Shown here one piece after another: positions 45,398 to 53,919 of a stretch of DNA of 64,000 nt. This stretch comes from Streptomyces sp. YIM 130001. Its GTDB lineage: Bacteria > Actinomycetota > Actinomycetes > Streptomycetales > Streptomycetaceae. The stretch spans positions 27,561-91,560 of the forward strand of contig NZ_KZ984571.1 in the NCBI RefSeq assembly GCF_003574445.1, read 5' to 3'. Numbering within the stretch: position 1 is the first letter of the stretch; every line of letters begins with the position of its first letter. The notes under the pieces are model-generated. The model searched no databases. It was not told where the DNA came from and saw only the letters and a program-made list of their open reading frames with translations. Position numbers and translations under genes: made by a program.

Positions 45398-45988
45398 TCA
45401 GACGGTGGTGACGACTTCGTCGTAGGAGAGTCGGGGCAGGCGCGGGAACCAGGCGTCCGGGCCCGGCCGGCCGATGTTGACGACCATGAGCGGGAGGTGG
45501 TCGCCGTCGAGGAACTCCTTGCGTACGCCCTCGTGGTCGAAGCCGGTCATGGGGCCTGCGGCGAGGCCGGCGGATCGCAGTCCGACGATGAAGTACGCAG
45601 CCTGCAGGGCGCCGTTGAGTCGGGCGGACTCCTCGCGCACGGGTCGCTCCGCGAAGTAGGCGTCCTTCACGCCGGGGGCGTGCGGCAGGAGCCGGGGCGT
45701 CTCCTCGTGGAACTCGCAGTCGGTGGCGAGGACCGCGACCAGGGGCGCGGCGGCGGTCTTCGTGTCGTTGCCCGGATCCATGCGGGTGACGAGCCGCGCC
45801 CGGGCCTCGGGGGAGCGCACCAGGACGACGCGCAGGGGTGCGAGGTTGAAGGCGGTGGGGCCGTACTTGATCAGGTCGTAGACGGACTGGAGTTGGGCGT
45901 CGGAGACCGGTTCGTCGGTGAAGGTGTTGGCTGTGCGGGCCTCGCGGAAGAGGAGGTTCTGGGTGTCCGGGGGCAGGACGAGGGACAT
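45398..45988 (-). CDS. Nitroreductase-family protein, malonic semialdehyde reductase (RutE)-like
   Basis: A 196-residue flavoprotein. The sequence (NLLFREARTANTFTDEPVSD, YGPTAFNLAPLRVVLVRSPE, GLAAGPMTGFDHEGVRKEF, GRPGPDAWFPRLPRLSYDEV) matches the RutE/HadB subgroup of nitroreductases, which reduces malonic semialdehyde to 3-hydroxypropionate in uracil breakdown. ATG 45988 has GGAG upstream. It is divergent from a MarR regulator; two perfect palindromes lie between. The pairing with an exporter suggests it may instead serve detoxification. It could complete the pyrimidine pathway encoded at 31558-36343. Confidence 0.85.
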   Translation of the reverse strand: MSLVLPPDTQNLLFREARTANTFTDEPVSDAQLQSVYDLIKYGPTAFNLAPLRVVLVRSPEARARLVTRMDPGNDTKTAAAPLVAVLATDCEFHEETPRLLPHAPGVKDAYFAERPVREESARLNGALQAAYFIVGLRSAGLAAGPMTGFDHEGVRKEFLDGDHLPLMVVNIGRPGPDAWFPRLPRLSYDEVVTTV

Positions 45989-46017
45989 CGGGGGCTCCGT
46001 TTCACTTAGGATTGATA

Positions 46018-46033
46018 ATCTCAACGTTGAGAT
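46018..46033. promoter_or_regulatory. Perfect 16-bp palindrome, MarR operator candidate 1
   Basis: ATCTCAACGTTGAGAT lies 30 nt upstream of the reductase start and on its promoter side. It is a perfect palindrome with half-site TTGAGAT in a locally AT-rich region, as expected for a MarR-family operator. Confidence 0.75.
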
Positions 46034-46056
46034 AAAAACAGCCGATTCCGCTCAGC

Positions 46057-46161
46057 GTCAAGTGTCTTAACGTTAAGAAAACGCCTGTTGAGGGAGTGCC
46101 CCTTGAGAGGGTTCAGGTTGAGAAGCACTTCGTTGAGAAGGCCAACGTCGAGGGAGAGCCC
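46057..46161 (+). repeat. Seven-unit direct repeat with exact 15-bp period before the MarR gene
   Basis: Hexamers GTCAAG, GTTAAG, GTTGAG, CTTGAG, GTTGAG, GTTGAG and GTCGAG begin at 46057, 46072, 46087, 46102, 46117, 46132 and 46147, always 15 bp apart. The core equals the half-site of the palindromes at 46018 and 46065. The array fills the leader up to the ribosome-binding site of the MarR gene. Likely roles are multiple half-site binding by the regulator or a leader element. Confidence 0.75.
46065..46078. promoter_or_regulatory. Perfect 14-bp palindrome, MarR operator candidate 2
   Basis: TCTTAACGTTAAGA is a perfect palindrome whose centre is 46 bp from that of the first site. Its right half is the second unit of the 15-bp repeat array. 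The two sites together would cover the divergent promoters. Confidence 0.75.
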
Positions 46162-46162
46162 A

Positions 46163-46669
46163 ATGAGTGACGCGGTGGACGAGATGATCGGTCAGTGGGC
46201 GGAGCAGCGGCCCGAACTGGCCGACGACATGTGGCCGTTGCAGCTCCTGAGCCGCGTCCAGCGCATGGGCCAGATCCTCACCAAGGAGGTCAAGCGGTTC
46301 GCCGCGGAGCACGGTCTGGAGCAGGCCGAGGCGGATGTGCTGTTCACCCTGCGGCGCTCGGGCCCGCCCTACGCCCTGACCGCGGGCGCGTTCCTCAAGG
46401 CGTCCATGGTCACCTCGGGCGCGATCACCAACCGCATCGACCGGATGGAGGCCAAGGGCCTCGTCGAGCGGGTCCGCGACGGAGCCGACCGGCGCACGGT
46501 GCGCATCAGCCTCACGGACCACGGCCTCCGGCTCGCCGACGAGCTCATCGCCGATCACCTCATCAACTACGCCCGCATCTGCGAGGCGTTGGACCGTGAC
46601 GAGTGCGAGCAGGTCGCCGGAGCACTGCGCAAGCTCCTGGAAGCGCACGGGGACACATCGCTGGCCTGA
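46163..46669 (+). CDS. MarR-family transcriptional regulator
   Basis: A 168-residue winged-helix regulator. The DNA-binding part reads LTAGAFLKASMVTSGAITNR (recognition helix) followed by the wing MEAKGLVERVRDGADRRTVR. The N-terminal helix WPLQLLSRVQRMGQILTKEV is a dimerisation element. There is no Cys, so redox sensing is unlikely; ligand unknown. ATG 46163 follows GAGGGAGAG. It is divergent from the reductase-MFS pair and most likely represses both directions from the intervening palindromes. Confidence 0.9.
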   Translation: MSDAVDEMIGQWAEQRPELADDMWPLQLLSRVQRMGQILTKEVKRFAAEHGLEQAEADVLFTLRRSGPPYALTAGAFLKASMVTSGAITNRIDRMEAKGLVERVRDGADRRTVRISLTDHGLRLADELIADHLINYARICEALDRDECEQVAGALRKLLEAHGDTSLA

Positions 46670-46791
46670 AGGGGCCGTCCTGCGGGACTGGTCCTCCCGT
46701 TGGAGCCGGGCGGTTCCGTGGGGAGTGCCGTTCGGGGCGTGGGTAGCCTGCCCGGCGGCGGATCCACGCGAGCGACGAGGTGACTGGCTGC

Positions 46792-48678
46792 ATGTTCACG
46801 ACCCGGCCCACACTGCAGGGCACGTTCGGAATGGTGTCGACGACGCACTGGTTGGCGTCCCAGTCGGCGATGGCGGTACTCGAGTCCGACGGCAACGCCT
46901 ACGACGCCGCAGTCGCCGCGGGTTTCGTGCTGCACGTGGTCGAACCGCACCTCAACGGCCCAGCGGGCGAGGTGCCGATCCTGCTCGCACCCGCGGACGG
47001 CGAGGTGCGTGTGCTGTGCGGCCAGGGACCCGCCCCGGCGGGGGCGAGCATCGCGCACTACCGCTCCCTCGGGCTCGACGCGGTCCCGGGCACCGGCCCG
47101 TTGGCGGCCGCCGTGCCCGGCGCCTTCGACGCCTGGATGGTGCTGCTCCGCGACCACGGCACCAAATCGCTCGCCGAGATCCTGAAGTACGCCATCGGCT
47201 ACGCGGAGAACGGGCACCCGCCGGTGGAGAACGTGGGCGCCGTGGTGACCGCCGTACAGGACCTCTTCGAGACGGCATGGCCGACCTCCGCCTCTGTGTA
47301 CCTGCGGGACGGGCAGCCCCCGCGCGCGGGGGACCTGCTGCGCAACCCCGCGCTGGCGGCGACCTGGCGCCGACTCATCGCGGAAGCGGAAGCGGAGGCG
47401 GAGGCGGAGGCGGAAGCGGAGGCGGAAGCGGCGGCCACCACGCACACCCAAACCCAAACCCGACCCCAAACCGACACCCAAGCCGCAGCCGCTCTCCAGA
47501 CCCCCCACCGCACCCGCGAGATCGAGGCGGCCCGCCGCATCTGGCGCGAAGGCTTCATCGCCGACGCGCTGATACGCCAGTCCCGCCGCCCCACCCTGGA
47601 CACCAGCGGCACCGCCCACACCGGCACGCTCACGCACGCCGACCTGGCCGCCTACCGCGCCGGGTACGAGGCCCCAGCCACCTACGACTGGAACGGCTGG
47701 ACCCTGTGCAAGGCAGGGCCCTGGAGCCAAGGGCCCGCCCTGCTGCAGCAGTTGGCGCTGCTGCCCGACGATCTGCCCGCCCCGGGGTCGGCCGAGTACG
47801 TGCATCTGCTGATCGAGGGCTGCAAGCTCGCCATGGCCGACCGCGAGGCCTGGTACGGCGACTGCGCCGACGTACCGCTGGACGCCCTCCTGTCGCCCGA
47901 GTACAACGCCACCCGCCGCACCCTGATCGGCGACCGCGCCTCGTCCGAGCTGCGGCCCGGCAGTCCCGACGGACGCGCCCCGCGGCTCAGCGGACACGCC
48001 ACCGCCGACGGCCGCGTCACCGGCGTCCCGCAACCGGGCGTGGGCGAGCCCACCGTCGCGCGCGACGGCCGCACCCGCGGTGACACCTGTCACCTGGACG
48101 TCGTCGACCGCTGGGGAAACATGGTCGCCGCGACCCCGAGCGGCGGCTGGCTACAGTCCAACCCGGTGGTCCCCGAGCTCGGCTTCCCTCTCGGCACGCG
48201 CCTGCAGATGACCTGGCTCGAACCCGGCCTGCCGTCGTCCCTCACGCCGGGCCGCCGTCCCCGCACCACCCTGACGCCGTCCCTGGCCCTCCGCGACGGT
48301 GTTCCGGTACTCGCCTTCGGTTCGCCGGGCGGCGACCAGCAGGACCAGTGGCAGCTGCACTTCTTCCTCGACGTGGCCCTGCGCGCACGGGTCCGCGGCA
48401 CGCTCGACCTGCAGGGCGCCGTCGACGCCCCGAACTGGCACAACGAGTCGTTCACCAGCTCCTTCTTCCCGCGGGGGATGCAGCCGGGAAGCGTGACCGT
48501 GGAGGACCGGATCGGTGAGGACGTCATCGAGGGACTGCGGGCACGAGGGCACCACGTCACCGTGGGTGGACCCTGGTCGGAGGGCCGCCTGTGCGCGGTC
48601 GCCCGGGACCCGCGTACGGGAATCCTCTCGGCAGCCGCCAATCCCCGCGGAATGCAGGGCTACGCCGTCGGACGCTGA
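46792..48678 (+). CDS. ggt: Gamma-glutamyltransferase-family protein with repeat insert
   Basis: A 628-residue Ntn-hydrolase of the gamma-glutamyltransferase family, with no signal peptide. The N-terminal part reads TTHWLASQSAMAVLESDGNA and the autoprocessing Thr is T432 in RGDTCHLDVVDRWGN, which would free the small subunit. FGSPGGDQQDQW is a family block later on. Residues 197-212 are eight Ala-Glu pairs, followed by a Thr/Gln-rich run; this low-complexity insert lies in the large subunit. ATG 46792 is favoured by homologue-like sequence and the upstream GAGG; GTG 46780 is possible. Substrate may be glutathione or other gamma-glutamyl or acyl amides. Confidence 0.88.
   Translation: MFTTRPTLQGTFGMVSTTHWLASQSAMAVLESDGNAYDAAVAAGFVLHVVEPHLNGPAGEVPILLAPADGEVRVLCGQGPAPAGASIAHYRSLGLDAVPGTGPLAAAVPGAFDAWMVLLRDHGTKSLAEILKYAIGYAENGHPPVENVGAVVTAVQDLFETAWPTSASVYLRDGQPPRAGDLLRNPALAATWRRLIAEAEAEAEAEAEAEAEAAATTHTQTQTRPQTDTQAAAALQTPHRTREIEAARRIWREGFIADALIRQSRRPTLDTSGTAHTGTLTHADLAAYRAGYEAPATYDWNGWTLCKAGPWSQGPALLQQLALLPDDLPAPGSAEYVHLLIEGCKLAMADREAWYGDCADVPLDALLSPEYNATRRTLIGDRASSELRPGSPDGRAPRLSGHATADGRVTGVPQPGVGEPTVARDGRTRGDTCHLDVVDRWGNMVAATPSGGWLQSNPVVPELGFPLGTRLQMTWLEPGLPSSLTPGRRPRTTLTPSLALRDGVPVLAFGSPGGDQQDQWQLHFFLDVALRARVRGTLDLQGAVDAPNWHNESFTSSFFPRGMQPGSVTVEDRIGEDVIEGLRARGHHVTVGGPWSEGRLCAVARDPRTGILSAAANPRGMQGYAVGR
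47380..47427 (+). repeat. GCGGAR hexanucleotide repeat within ggt
   Basis: Eight consecutive GCGGAA or GCGGAG units encode Ala-Glu pairs, and an ACCCAA-rich tract encoding Thr/Gln follows to about 47485. Both are in frame, so copy-number change would vary protein length and not the frame. Confidence 0.8.
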
Positions 48679-48784
48679 GCCGGCCCAGGCCCCGCGTCCG
48701 CCGCCCCGGGAATTCACCCCGGAGTCACCGTCCGTGCACCGGGCGCAGCGGGCGTTGTCAGTGTCGCGTGTTCTGATGGGACAC

Positions 48785-49621
48785 ATGATCGAAAAGATGG
48801 AGGCCTTCCTGAAGGACGGCCTGACCGATGTGGAGGAGGCGGTCCGCAAGGCGGCCGCAGCCGAGATCGTGCCGCGATTCCGGCAGCTGGCCGCACACGA
48901 GATCGTGGAGAAGCACGGGCCGCACGACCTGGTGACGGTCGCCGACCGGCGCGCCGAGGAGCACCTGACGGAGTCGCTCGGACGCCTGCTGCCCGGTTCA
49001 GTGGTGGTCGGCGAGGAGGCGGTGCACGCCGACCCGTCGACGTACGCGGAGCTGCGCGGGGACGCGCCCGTGTGGATCGTGGACCCGGTCGACGGCACCC
49101 GCCAGTTCGTGCACGGCGACCCCGGCTTCTGCACCCTGGTCGCTCTCGCCCTGCGCGGCGAGCTGCTCGCGTCCTGGACGTACGCGCCCGCGCTGGACGA
49201 GATGGCCGTCGCGGTCCGCGGCGGCGGCGCCCGGCTCAACGGCGATGTGCTGACCGCGGGATCCCCGGCCGACGGTGTGCCCCTCGAAGTCGCCACCTCC
49301 CACCCGGACTTCACCACCGACGCCCAGAAGCGCGCCCTGCTCGGACTGCAGGTGCCGGGGGTGAACGCCAGGCCCTGCGGCTCGGCGGGCCTCGAGTACC
49401 TCGCGATAGCCAGGGGCGAGCTGGACGCGATCGCCTTCTCCTGGGAGAACGCGTGGGATCACGCGGCGGGGCTGCTCCTGGTCGCAGAGGCGGGCGGCTC
49501 GCAGCGCACCCTCGAGGGAGTGCCGTTCCGCCTGGCCGGGGGCAACGCACTTCCGTTCTCCGCGGCCCGCGACGAGGTCACGCTCGACCGGGTGCTCGGA
49601 CTGCTTTCGGCCGGAGCCTGA
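48785..49621 (+). CDS. Inositol-monophosphatase-family phosphatase
   Basis: A 278-residue Mg-dependent sugar-phosphatase-like enzyme. Metal ligands are E77/E78 in VVVGEEAVH, DPVDGT at 100-105 and the late motif WENAWDHAAG. Family activities include inositol-1-phosphatase, fructose-1,6-bisphosphatase, histidinol-phosphatase and 3'-phosphoadenosine phosphatase; the sequence does not settle which. ATG 48785 is taken as start; ATG 48776 in the same frame would add three residues. Its last 44 nt overlap the end of the convergent gene. Confidence 0.88.
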   Translation: MIEKMEAFLKDGLTDVEEAVRKAAAAEIVPRFRQLAAHEIVEKHGPHDLVTVADRRAEEHLTESLGRLLPGSVVVGEEAVHADPSTYAELRGDAPVWIVDPVDGTRQFVHGDPGFCTLVALALRGELLASWTYAPALDEMAVAVRGGGARLNGDVLTAGSPADGVPLEVATSHPDFTTDAQKRALLGLQVPGVNARPCGSAGLEYLAIARGELDAIAFSWENAWDHAAGLLLVAEAGGSQRTLEGVPFRLAGGNALPFSAARDEVTLDRVLGLLSAGA

Positions 49622-50225
49622 CCTGAGGGCGGGGCCGGCGTCCGGCGTTGAACCGCACGCCGAGGACCTCGAACTCGACCAGGGTCCCGACGGCCGGCCA
49701 GTTCTCCGCCGCGCCCAGCTGCCCCATGTCCACGAACCCCTGGACCGGCAGCGGGAGTTCGACGAGGAGGCCGGTCACACCGATGCCCCACGGCGTGGCT
49801 GCGACGGTGCCGGTCACCGAGGCGCCGGCCGGCAGCGGCCCGCGGTCGCAGGGGGTGAAGTGCCGGTCCCTGCGCGCGATCGTCCAGGCCCGCTCGAACT
49901 CCCCGGAGGTGACGTGCACTTGGGTCGCACCAGGCTCCCGGCTCGCCTCGGTGGCCGTCGTGAGCGGTGAACCGTACACCGCCCGGTACAGCCGCACCGC
50001 AAGCGACCCGAAGTCCTCGCACAGCGCCGTGAGTTCGGCACGCGAGGCCGCCACGCACGCCGCGCCGTCCGTGCCCGCCTGCCGAGGACCGGACTCACGG
50101 GCAAGGACGTCAGGCACGAGATCGGGACGGAACGAGGCCTGCCGCAGGACGGCACCGGCCGCGTCCGTCTCGAACCAGTCCTGTGTGTGACCGCCCGGCG
50201 CGCGGCGGCGGAATCGGCGCAGCAT
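49578..50225 (-). CDS. Hypothetical protein with S1/OB-like C-terminal half
   Basis: A 215-residue soluble protein of unknown function. The C-terminal part (GASVTGTVAATPWGIGVTGL, QGFVDMGQLG, WPAVGTLVEFEVLGVRFN) has the strand pattern of an S1/OB-type domain, which would suggest nucleic-acid binding; this is inference. The N-terminal half is Arg-rich at first and then helical. The stop at 49578 lies inside the convergent phosphatase gene, a 44-nt tail overlap. ATG 50225 starts 84 nt from the divergent oxidoreductase gene. Confidence 0.65.
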   Translation of the reverse strand: MLRRFRRRAPGGHTQDWFETDAAGAVLRQASFRPDLVPDVLARESGPRQAGTDGAACVAASRAELTALCEDFGSLAVRLYRAVYGSPLTTATEASREPGATQVHVTSGEFERAWTIARRDRHFTPCDRGPLPAGASVTGTVAATPWGIGVTGLLVELPLPVQGFVDMGQLGAAENWPAVGTLVEFEVLGVRFNAGRRPRPQVRLRPKAVRAPGRA

Positions 50226-50309
50226 GGTCCGGACCCTACCGCCGGACGACCCGCCGGAGCCCGGGCCTATCCTGGGCGGGAGTGGCCCGGCTGACGAAGG
50301 AGTCCGAAG

Positions 50310-51734
50310 GTGCCGTCGATGCTTGATGCCGTCGTCGTGGGGGCGGGACCGAACGGTCTGACCGCGGCCGTCGAGCTGGCCCGCCGCGGCTTCTCGGTCG
50401 CCGTGTACGAAGCGAAGAGCACCATCGGCGGCGGTGCCCGTACCGAGGAGCTCACCCTCCCCGGCTTCCGCCACGACCCGTGCGCCGCGGCGCACCCGCT
50501 GGGTATCGGCTCGCCCGCCTTCCGCGACCTGCCGCTCGGCCGCTACGGCCTCGAATGGCTGCACGCTCCGCTGCCGATGGCACACCCCTTCACCGACGGG
50601 ACCGCGGCCGTGCTGTCCCGGTCGGTCGCCGAGACGGCCGCCTCCTTCGGGGCGCGCGACGCGGGCGCGTACCGCCGCCTCGTCGCGCCGTTCGTCGGCA
50701 AATGGGACAGCCTGGCCCGCGACTTCATGTCGCTGCCGCTCAGCGCACTGCCCAGGGACCCGGTCACGCTGGCACGCTTCGGCCTCACCGGGCTGCAGCC
50801 GTCGAGCTGGCTGCTGCGCGAGCGGTTCCGCGACGATCGCGCGCGTGCCCTGTTCGCCGGACTCGTCGCGCACGTCATGGCACCGCTCGGCGGCATCGCC
50901 ACCAGCGCCGTCGGCCTGGTCTTCGCGCTCGCCGCGCACGCGAACGGCTGGCCGGTGGCCCGTGGCGGCACCCAGGCCGTCTCGGACTCCCTCGCCGGAT
51001 ACCTCAAGGACCTCGGCGCCGAGGTGCACACCGACTATGAGGTGAAGCGCCTCGACGACCTGCCGCCCGCCCGCGCCTACGTCTTCGACACCTCGCCGAC
51101 CGCGCTCGCCAGGATCGCCGGCCTCGGCCGCGCTTACGAGAACTACCGTTACGGGGCAGGCGTCTTCAAGATCGACTACGCCCTGGACGGACCGGTCCCC
51201 TGGACCGCGCCCGAGGCGCGCCGCGCAGGCACGGTCCAGATCGGAGCGTCGAGCCGGGCCATCGGCCACGCCCTGCACCAGGCGTCCCGCACCGACCGTG
51301 CCCCCGACGACCCCTTCCTGATCACCGTCCAGCCCACCCTCGCCGACCCGTCCAGGGCCCCGGAGGGCAAGCACGTGTTCTGGGCGTACGGCCATGTGCC
51401 GAACGGCTGGGAAGGCGATCTGACCGACGCCATCGAGCGCCAACTGGAGCGTTTCGCACCGGGGTTCCGGGACCGGGTCCTGGCCCGCGCCACCGCCGGC
51501 CCGCCCGAACTCGCCCGGCGCAACGCGAACTACGTCGGCGGCGACATCGCCTGCGGTGCCGCGTCAGGACTCCAGCTCCTGCTGCGCCCCGGCCTCTCCC
51601 TCAAGCCGTACAGCACCCGGCACCCGGCGGTCTTCCTCTGCTCGTCGGCGACCCCACCGGGCCCCGGCGTGCACGGGATGTCGGGGCACAACGCGGCCAA
51701 GGCCGTCTGGCGCCGCCTGCGCACCACGTCCTGA
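50310..51734 (+). CDS. NAD(P)/FAD-dependent oxidoreductase, phytoene-desaturase-like
   Basis: A 474-residue flavoprotein. The dinucleotide-binding fold is at the N-terminus (DAVVVGAGPNGLTAAVELAR followed by an acidic residue in VAVYEAKS), and the C-terminus has the matching flavin-binding end HPAVFLCSSATPPGPGVHGM. It belongs to the CrtI-like amine-oxidase superfamily, but no carotenoid gene is nearby, so substrate is unknown. GTG 50310 is preferred because AAGGAG lies seven bases upstream; ATG 50319 is the alternative. A TATCCT -10-like element is about 40 nt upstream. Confidence 0.87.
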   Translation: MPSMLDAVVVGAGPNGLTAAVELARRGFSVAVYEAKSTIGGGARTEELTLPGFRHDPCAAAHPLGIGSPAFRDLPLGRYGLEWLHAPLPMAHPFTDGTAAVLSRSVAETAASFGARDAGAYRRLVAPFVGKWDSLARDFMSLPLSALPRDPVTLARFGLTGLQPSSWLLRERFRDDRARALFAGLVAHVMAPLGGIATSAVGLVFALAAHANGWPVARGGTQAVSDSLAGYLKDLGAEVHTDYEVKRLDDLPPARAYVFDTSPTALARIAGLGRAYENYRYGAGVFKIDYALDGPVPWTAPEARRAGTVQIGASSRAIGHALHQASRTDRAPDDPFLITVQPTLADPSRAPEGKHVFWAYGHVPNGWEGDLTDAIERQLERFAPGFRDRVLARATAGPPELARRNANYVGGDIACGAASGLQLLLRPGLSLKPYSTRHPAVFLCSSATPPGPGVHGMSGHNAAKAVWRRLRTTS

Positions 51735-51757
51735 CGACTTCGTGCAACAGTTGGGCC

Positions 51758-53164
51758 ATGAGTGAGCATTACGAAGTCGTTGTACTGGGTGCGGGTCCGG
51801 GCGGCTACACCGCGGCGGTCCGTAGCGCACAACTCGGCCGCTCGGTCGCGGTGATCGAGGAGAAGTACTGGGGTGGTGTGTGTCTGAACGTCGGCTGCAT
51901 CCCGTCGAAGGCCCTGCTGCGTAACGCGGAGCTGGCGCACATCGTGACCCGGCAGGCCGAGCAGTTCGGCATCCGGACCGATGGCCCGATCACCGTCGAC
52001 TACGGCGCGGCCTTCAAGCGCAGCCGCGAGATCGCGGACGGCCGGGTCGCAGGCGTCCACTACCTGATGCGCAAGAACAAGATCACCGAATACGACGGCC
52101 GCGGCACCTTCACCGACGACCACACCCTGCAGGTGTCCCTCGCCGACGGCGAGACCCGCACCGTGACGTTCGACCACTGCATCCTCGCCACCGGCGCCAC
52201 CACCAGGCTGCTGCCCGGGACCAGCCTCAGCGACCGGGTCGTCACCTACGAGGAGCAGATCCTCGAGCAGGAACTGCCCGGCAGTATCGTCATCGCGGGC
52301 GCCGGCGCGATCGGCGCCGAGTTCGCCTACGTCCTGCACAACTACGGCGTGGACGTCACCGTCGTGGAGTTCCTCGACCGCATGGTGCCCACCGAGGACG
52401 CCGATGTGTCCAAGGAACTCGCCAAGCACTACCGCAAGTTGGGCATCAAGGTCCTCACCTCCACCCGGGTCGACGCGATCGACGACTCGGACCCGGCGGG
52501 GCCCGTCCGGGTCACCGTGACCAAGGGCGACACCCAGGAGGTGCTGGAGACCGACAAGGTGCTGCAGGCCATCGGTTTCGCCCCGCGTGTCACGGGCTAC
52601 GGCCTGGAGGCCACCGGCGTACGGCTGACCGAGCGCGGCGCGATCGACGTCGACGGCCGTGGCCGCACCAACGTGCCGCACATCTACGCCATCGGTGACG
52701 TCACCGCCAAGCTGATGCTGGCGCACGCCGCCGAAGCCATGGCCGTCATCGCGGCCGAGACGCTCGCGGGCGCGGAGACCATGGAGGTCGACTTCCGGAT
52801 GATCCCGCGGGCGACCTACTGCCAGCCGCAGGTCGCCAGCTTCGGATACACCGAGGCGCAGGCCCGGGACGAAGGCTTCGACGTCCAGGTGGCCAAGTTC
52901 CCGTTCACCGCGAACGGCAAGGCGCACGGTCTCGGCGAGCCGGTCGGTTTCGTCAAGGTGATCAGCGACAAGGCGTACGGCGAACTGCTCGGCGCGCACC
53001 TGATCGGTCCCGAAGTCACCGAACTGCTCCCGGAGTTGACGTTGGCTCAGCAGTGGGACCTGACCGTGCACGAGGTCGGCCGGAATGTGCACGCGCATCC
53101 GACGCTCGGTGAGGCGGTCAAGGAAGCGGTGCACGGACTCGCCGGTCACATGATCAATATGTGA
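51758..53164 (+). CDS. lpdA: Dihydrolipoyl dehydrogenase
   Basis: A 468-residue E3 flavoenzyme that reoxidises dihydrolipoamide of the 2-oxoacid dehydrogenase and glycine cleavage complexes. The N-terminal FAD motif is VVLGAGPGGYTAA; the redox disulphide is C42/C47 in GGVCLNVGCIPSK; the NAD motif is IVIAGAGAIGAEFAYVL; the C-terminal His-Glu pair lies in VHAHPTLGEA. Length is standard. ATG 51758 has no Shine-Dalgarno and a CAACAGT element six bases before it, so it may be leaderless. Could also recharge lipoylated partners of Ohr. Confidence 0.95.
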   Translation: MSEHYEVVVLGAGPGGYTAAVRSAQLGRSVAVIEEKYWGGVCLNVGCIPSKALLRNAELAHIVTRQAEQFGIRTDGPITVDYGAAFKRSREIADGRVAGVHYLMRKNKITEYDGRGTFTDDHTLQVSLADGETRTVTFDHCILATGATTRLLPGTSLSDRVVTYEEQILEQELPGSIVIAGAGAIGAEFAYVLHNYGVDVTVVEFLDRMVPTEDADVSKELAKHYRKLGIKVLTSTRVDAIDDSDPAGPVRVTVTKGDTQEVLETDKVLQAIGFAPRVTGYGLEATGVRLTERGAIDVDGRGRTNVPHIYAIGDVTAKLMLAHAAEAMAVIAAETLAGAETMEVDFRMIPRATYCQPQVASFGYTEAQARDEGFDVQVAKFPFTANGKAHGLGEPVGFVKVISDKAYGELLGAHLIGPEVTELLPELTLAQQWDLTVHEVGRNVHAHPTLGEAVKEAVHGLAGHMINM

Positions 53165-53226
53165 CCCACGCCGCCTGCGTCCCGGGTGTCCGGGGCGCAG
53201 GCAACGCCCGCCACCGGCCGGTGAGT

Positions 53227-53919
53227 TCAGTCCGGCCGGTGGATCAGGCGGCCCGTGACGCGGCGCGGAGTCAGGACCACCCACTGCTCCGTCCCGCCTC
53301 CCCTCCAGGGGGAGTTCGGGCTCAGGGCGTCGAGCCGCTCCTGTTCGGCCGGCCCCTGCACCTCGCGTGCCTCGCCGACGAACAGCACACTCCAGCCGGT
53401 ACGCGTCACCTCGTCGATCCGGTCCACCTCGAAGGCCGCCGTCTGGCCGGCCGCACCGGCGACGACGGTGCCTTCGGTCGTACGGACCGCCAGGTGACCG
53501 TCCGCGGTGACCACGTAGTTGACCGGCACGATCGCCGGGAGTCCGTCGCGGTCGGCGAGGCCGAATCGGCCGATGCCGTGGAAGCCCACCAGATCGCGGC
53601 AGTCGCCCTCGGGCAGTCGCACCAGATCCGCGTACCCGGACTCGGGCGCCCGGCCCGGCGGCTGATCGACATCGGCTCCGGACAGTTCGGCCGGTGAGCT
53701 GCCGAGGGCGTCGGCGACCCGGGTGACGAAACCGATGCCCGGTGCGGACGGATGGCTCTCCACGTAGCGGATGTACTCGGGCGAGGAGCCGACCCGTTCC
53801 GCGAGCTCTTCCACGGTCAGCGCGTGATCGCTGCGGAGCGCTGCCACTCTGCGGCCCAGATCGCTTCCCGCGGAGGCGTCGCCCTCGGACATGCTCCGCG
53901 GATCGGTCGATTCCGTCAT
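53227..53919 (-). CDS. XRE helix-turn-helix fused to pyridoxamine-phosphate-oxidase-like domain
   Basis: A 230-residue two-domain protein. Residues about 20-75 are an XRE/Cro HTH (GRRVAALRSDHALTVEELAE, VGSSPEYIRYVES). Residues about 100-230 are a split-barrel flavin-binding domain (YADLVRLPEGDCRDLVGFHG, GLPAIVPVNYVV, GWSVLFVGEAREV). A DNA-binding domain joined to a flavin or F420 binding domain suggests a redox- or cofactor-responsive regulator; ligand and targets unknown. ATG 53919 follows AAGGAG. It is divergent from the Ada-AlkA gene about 200 nt away. Confidence 0.85.
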   Translation of the reverse strand: MTESTDPRSMSEGDASAGSDLGRRVAALRSDHALTVEELAERVGSSPEYIRYVESHPSAPGIGFVTRVADALGSSPAELSGADVDQPPGRAPESGYADLVRLPEGDCRDLVGFHGIGRFGLADRDGLPAIVPVNYVVTADGHLAVRTTEGTVVAGAAGQTAAFEVDRIDEVTRTGWSVLFVGEAREVQGPAEQERLDALSPNSPWRGGGTEQWVVLTPRRVTGRLIHRPD

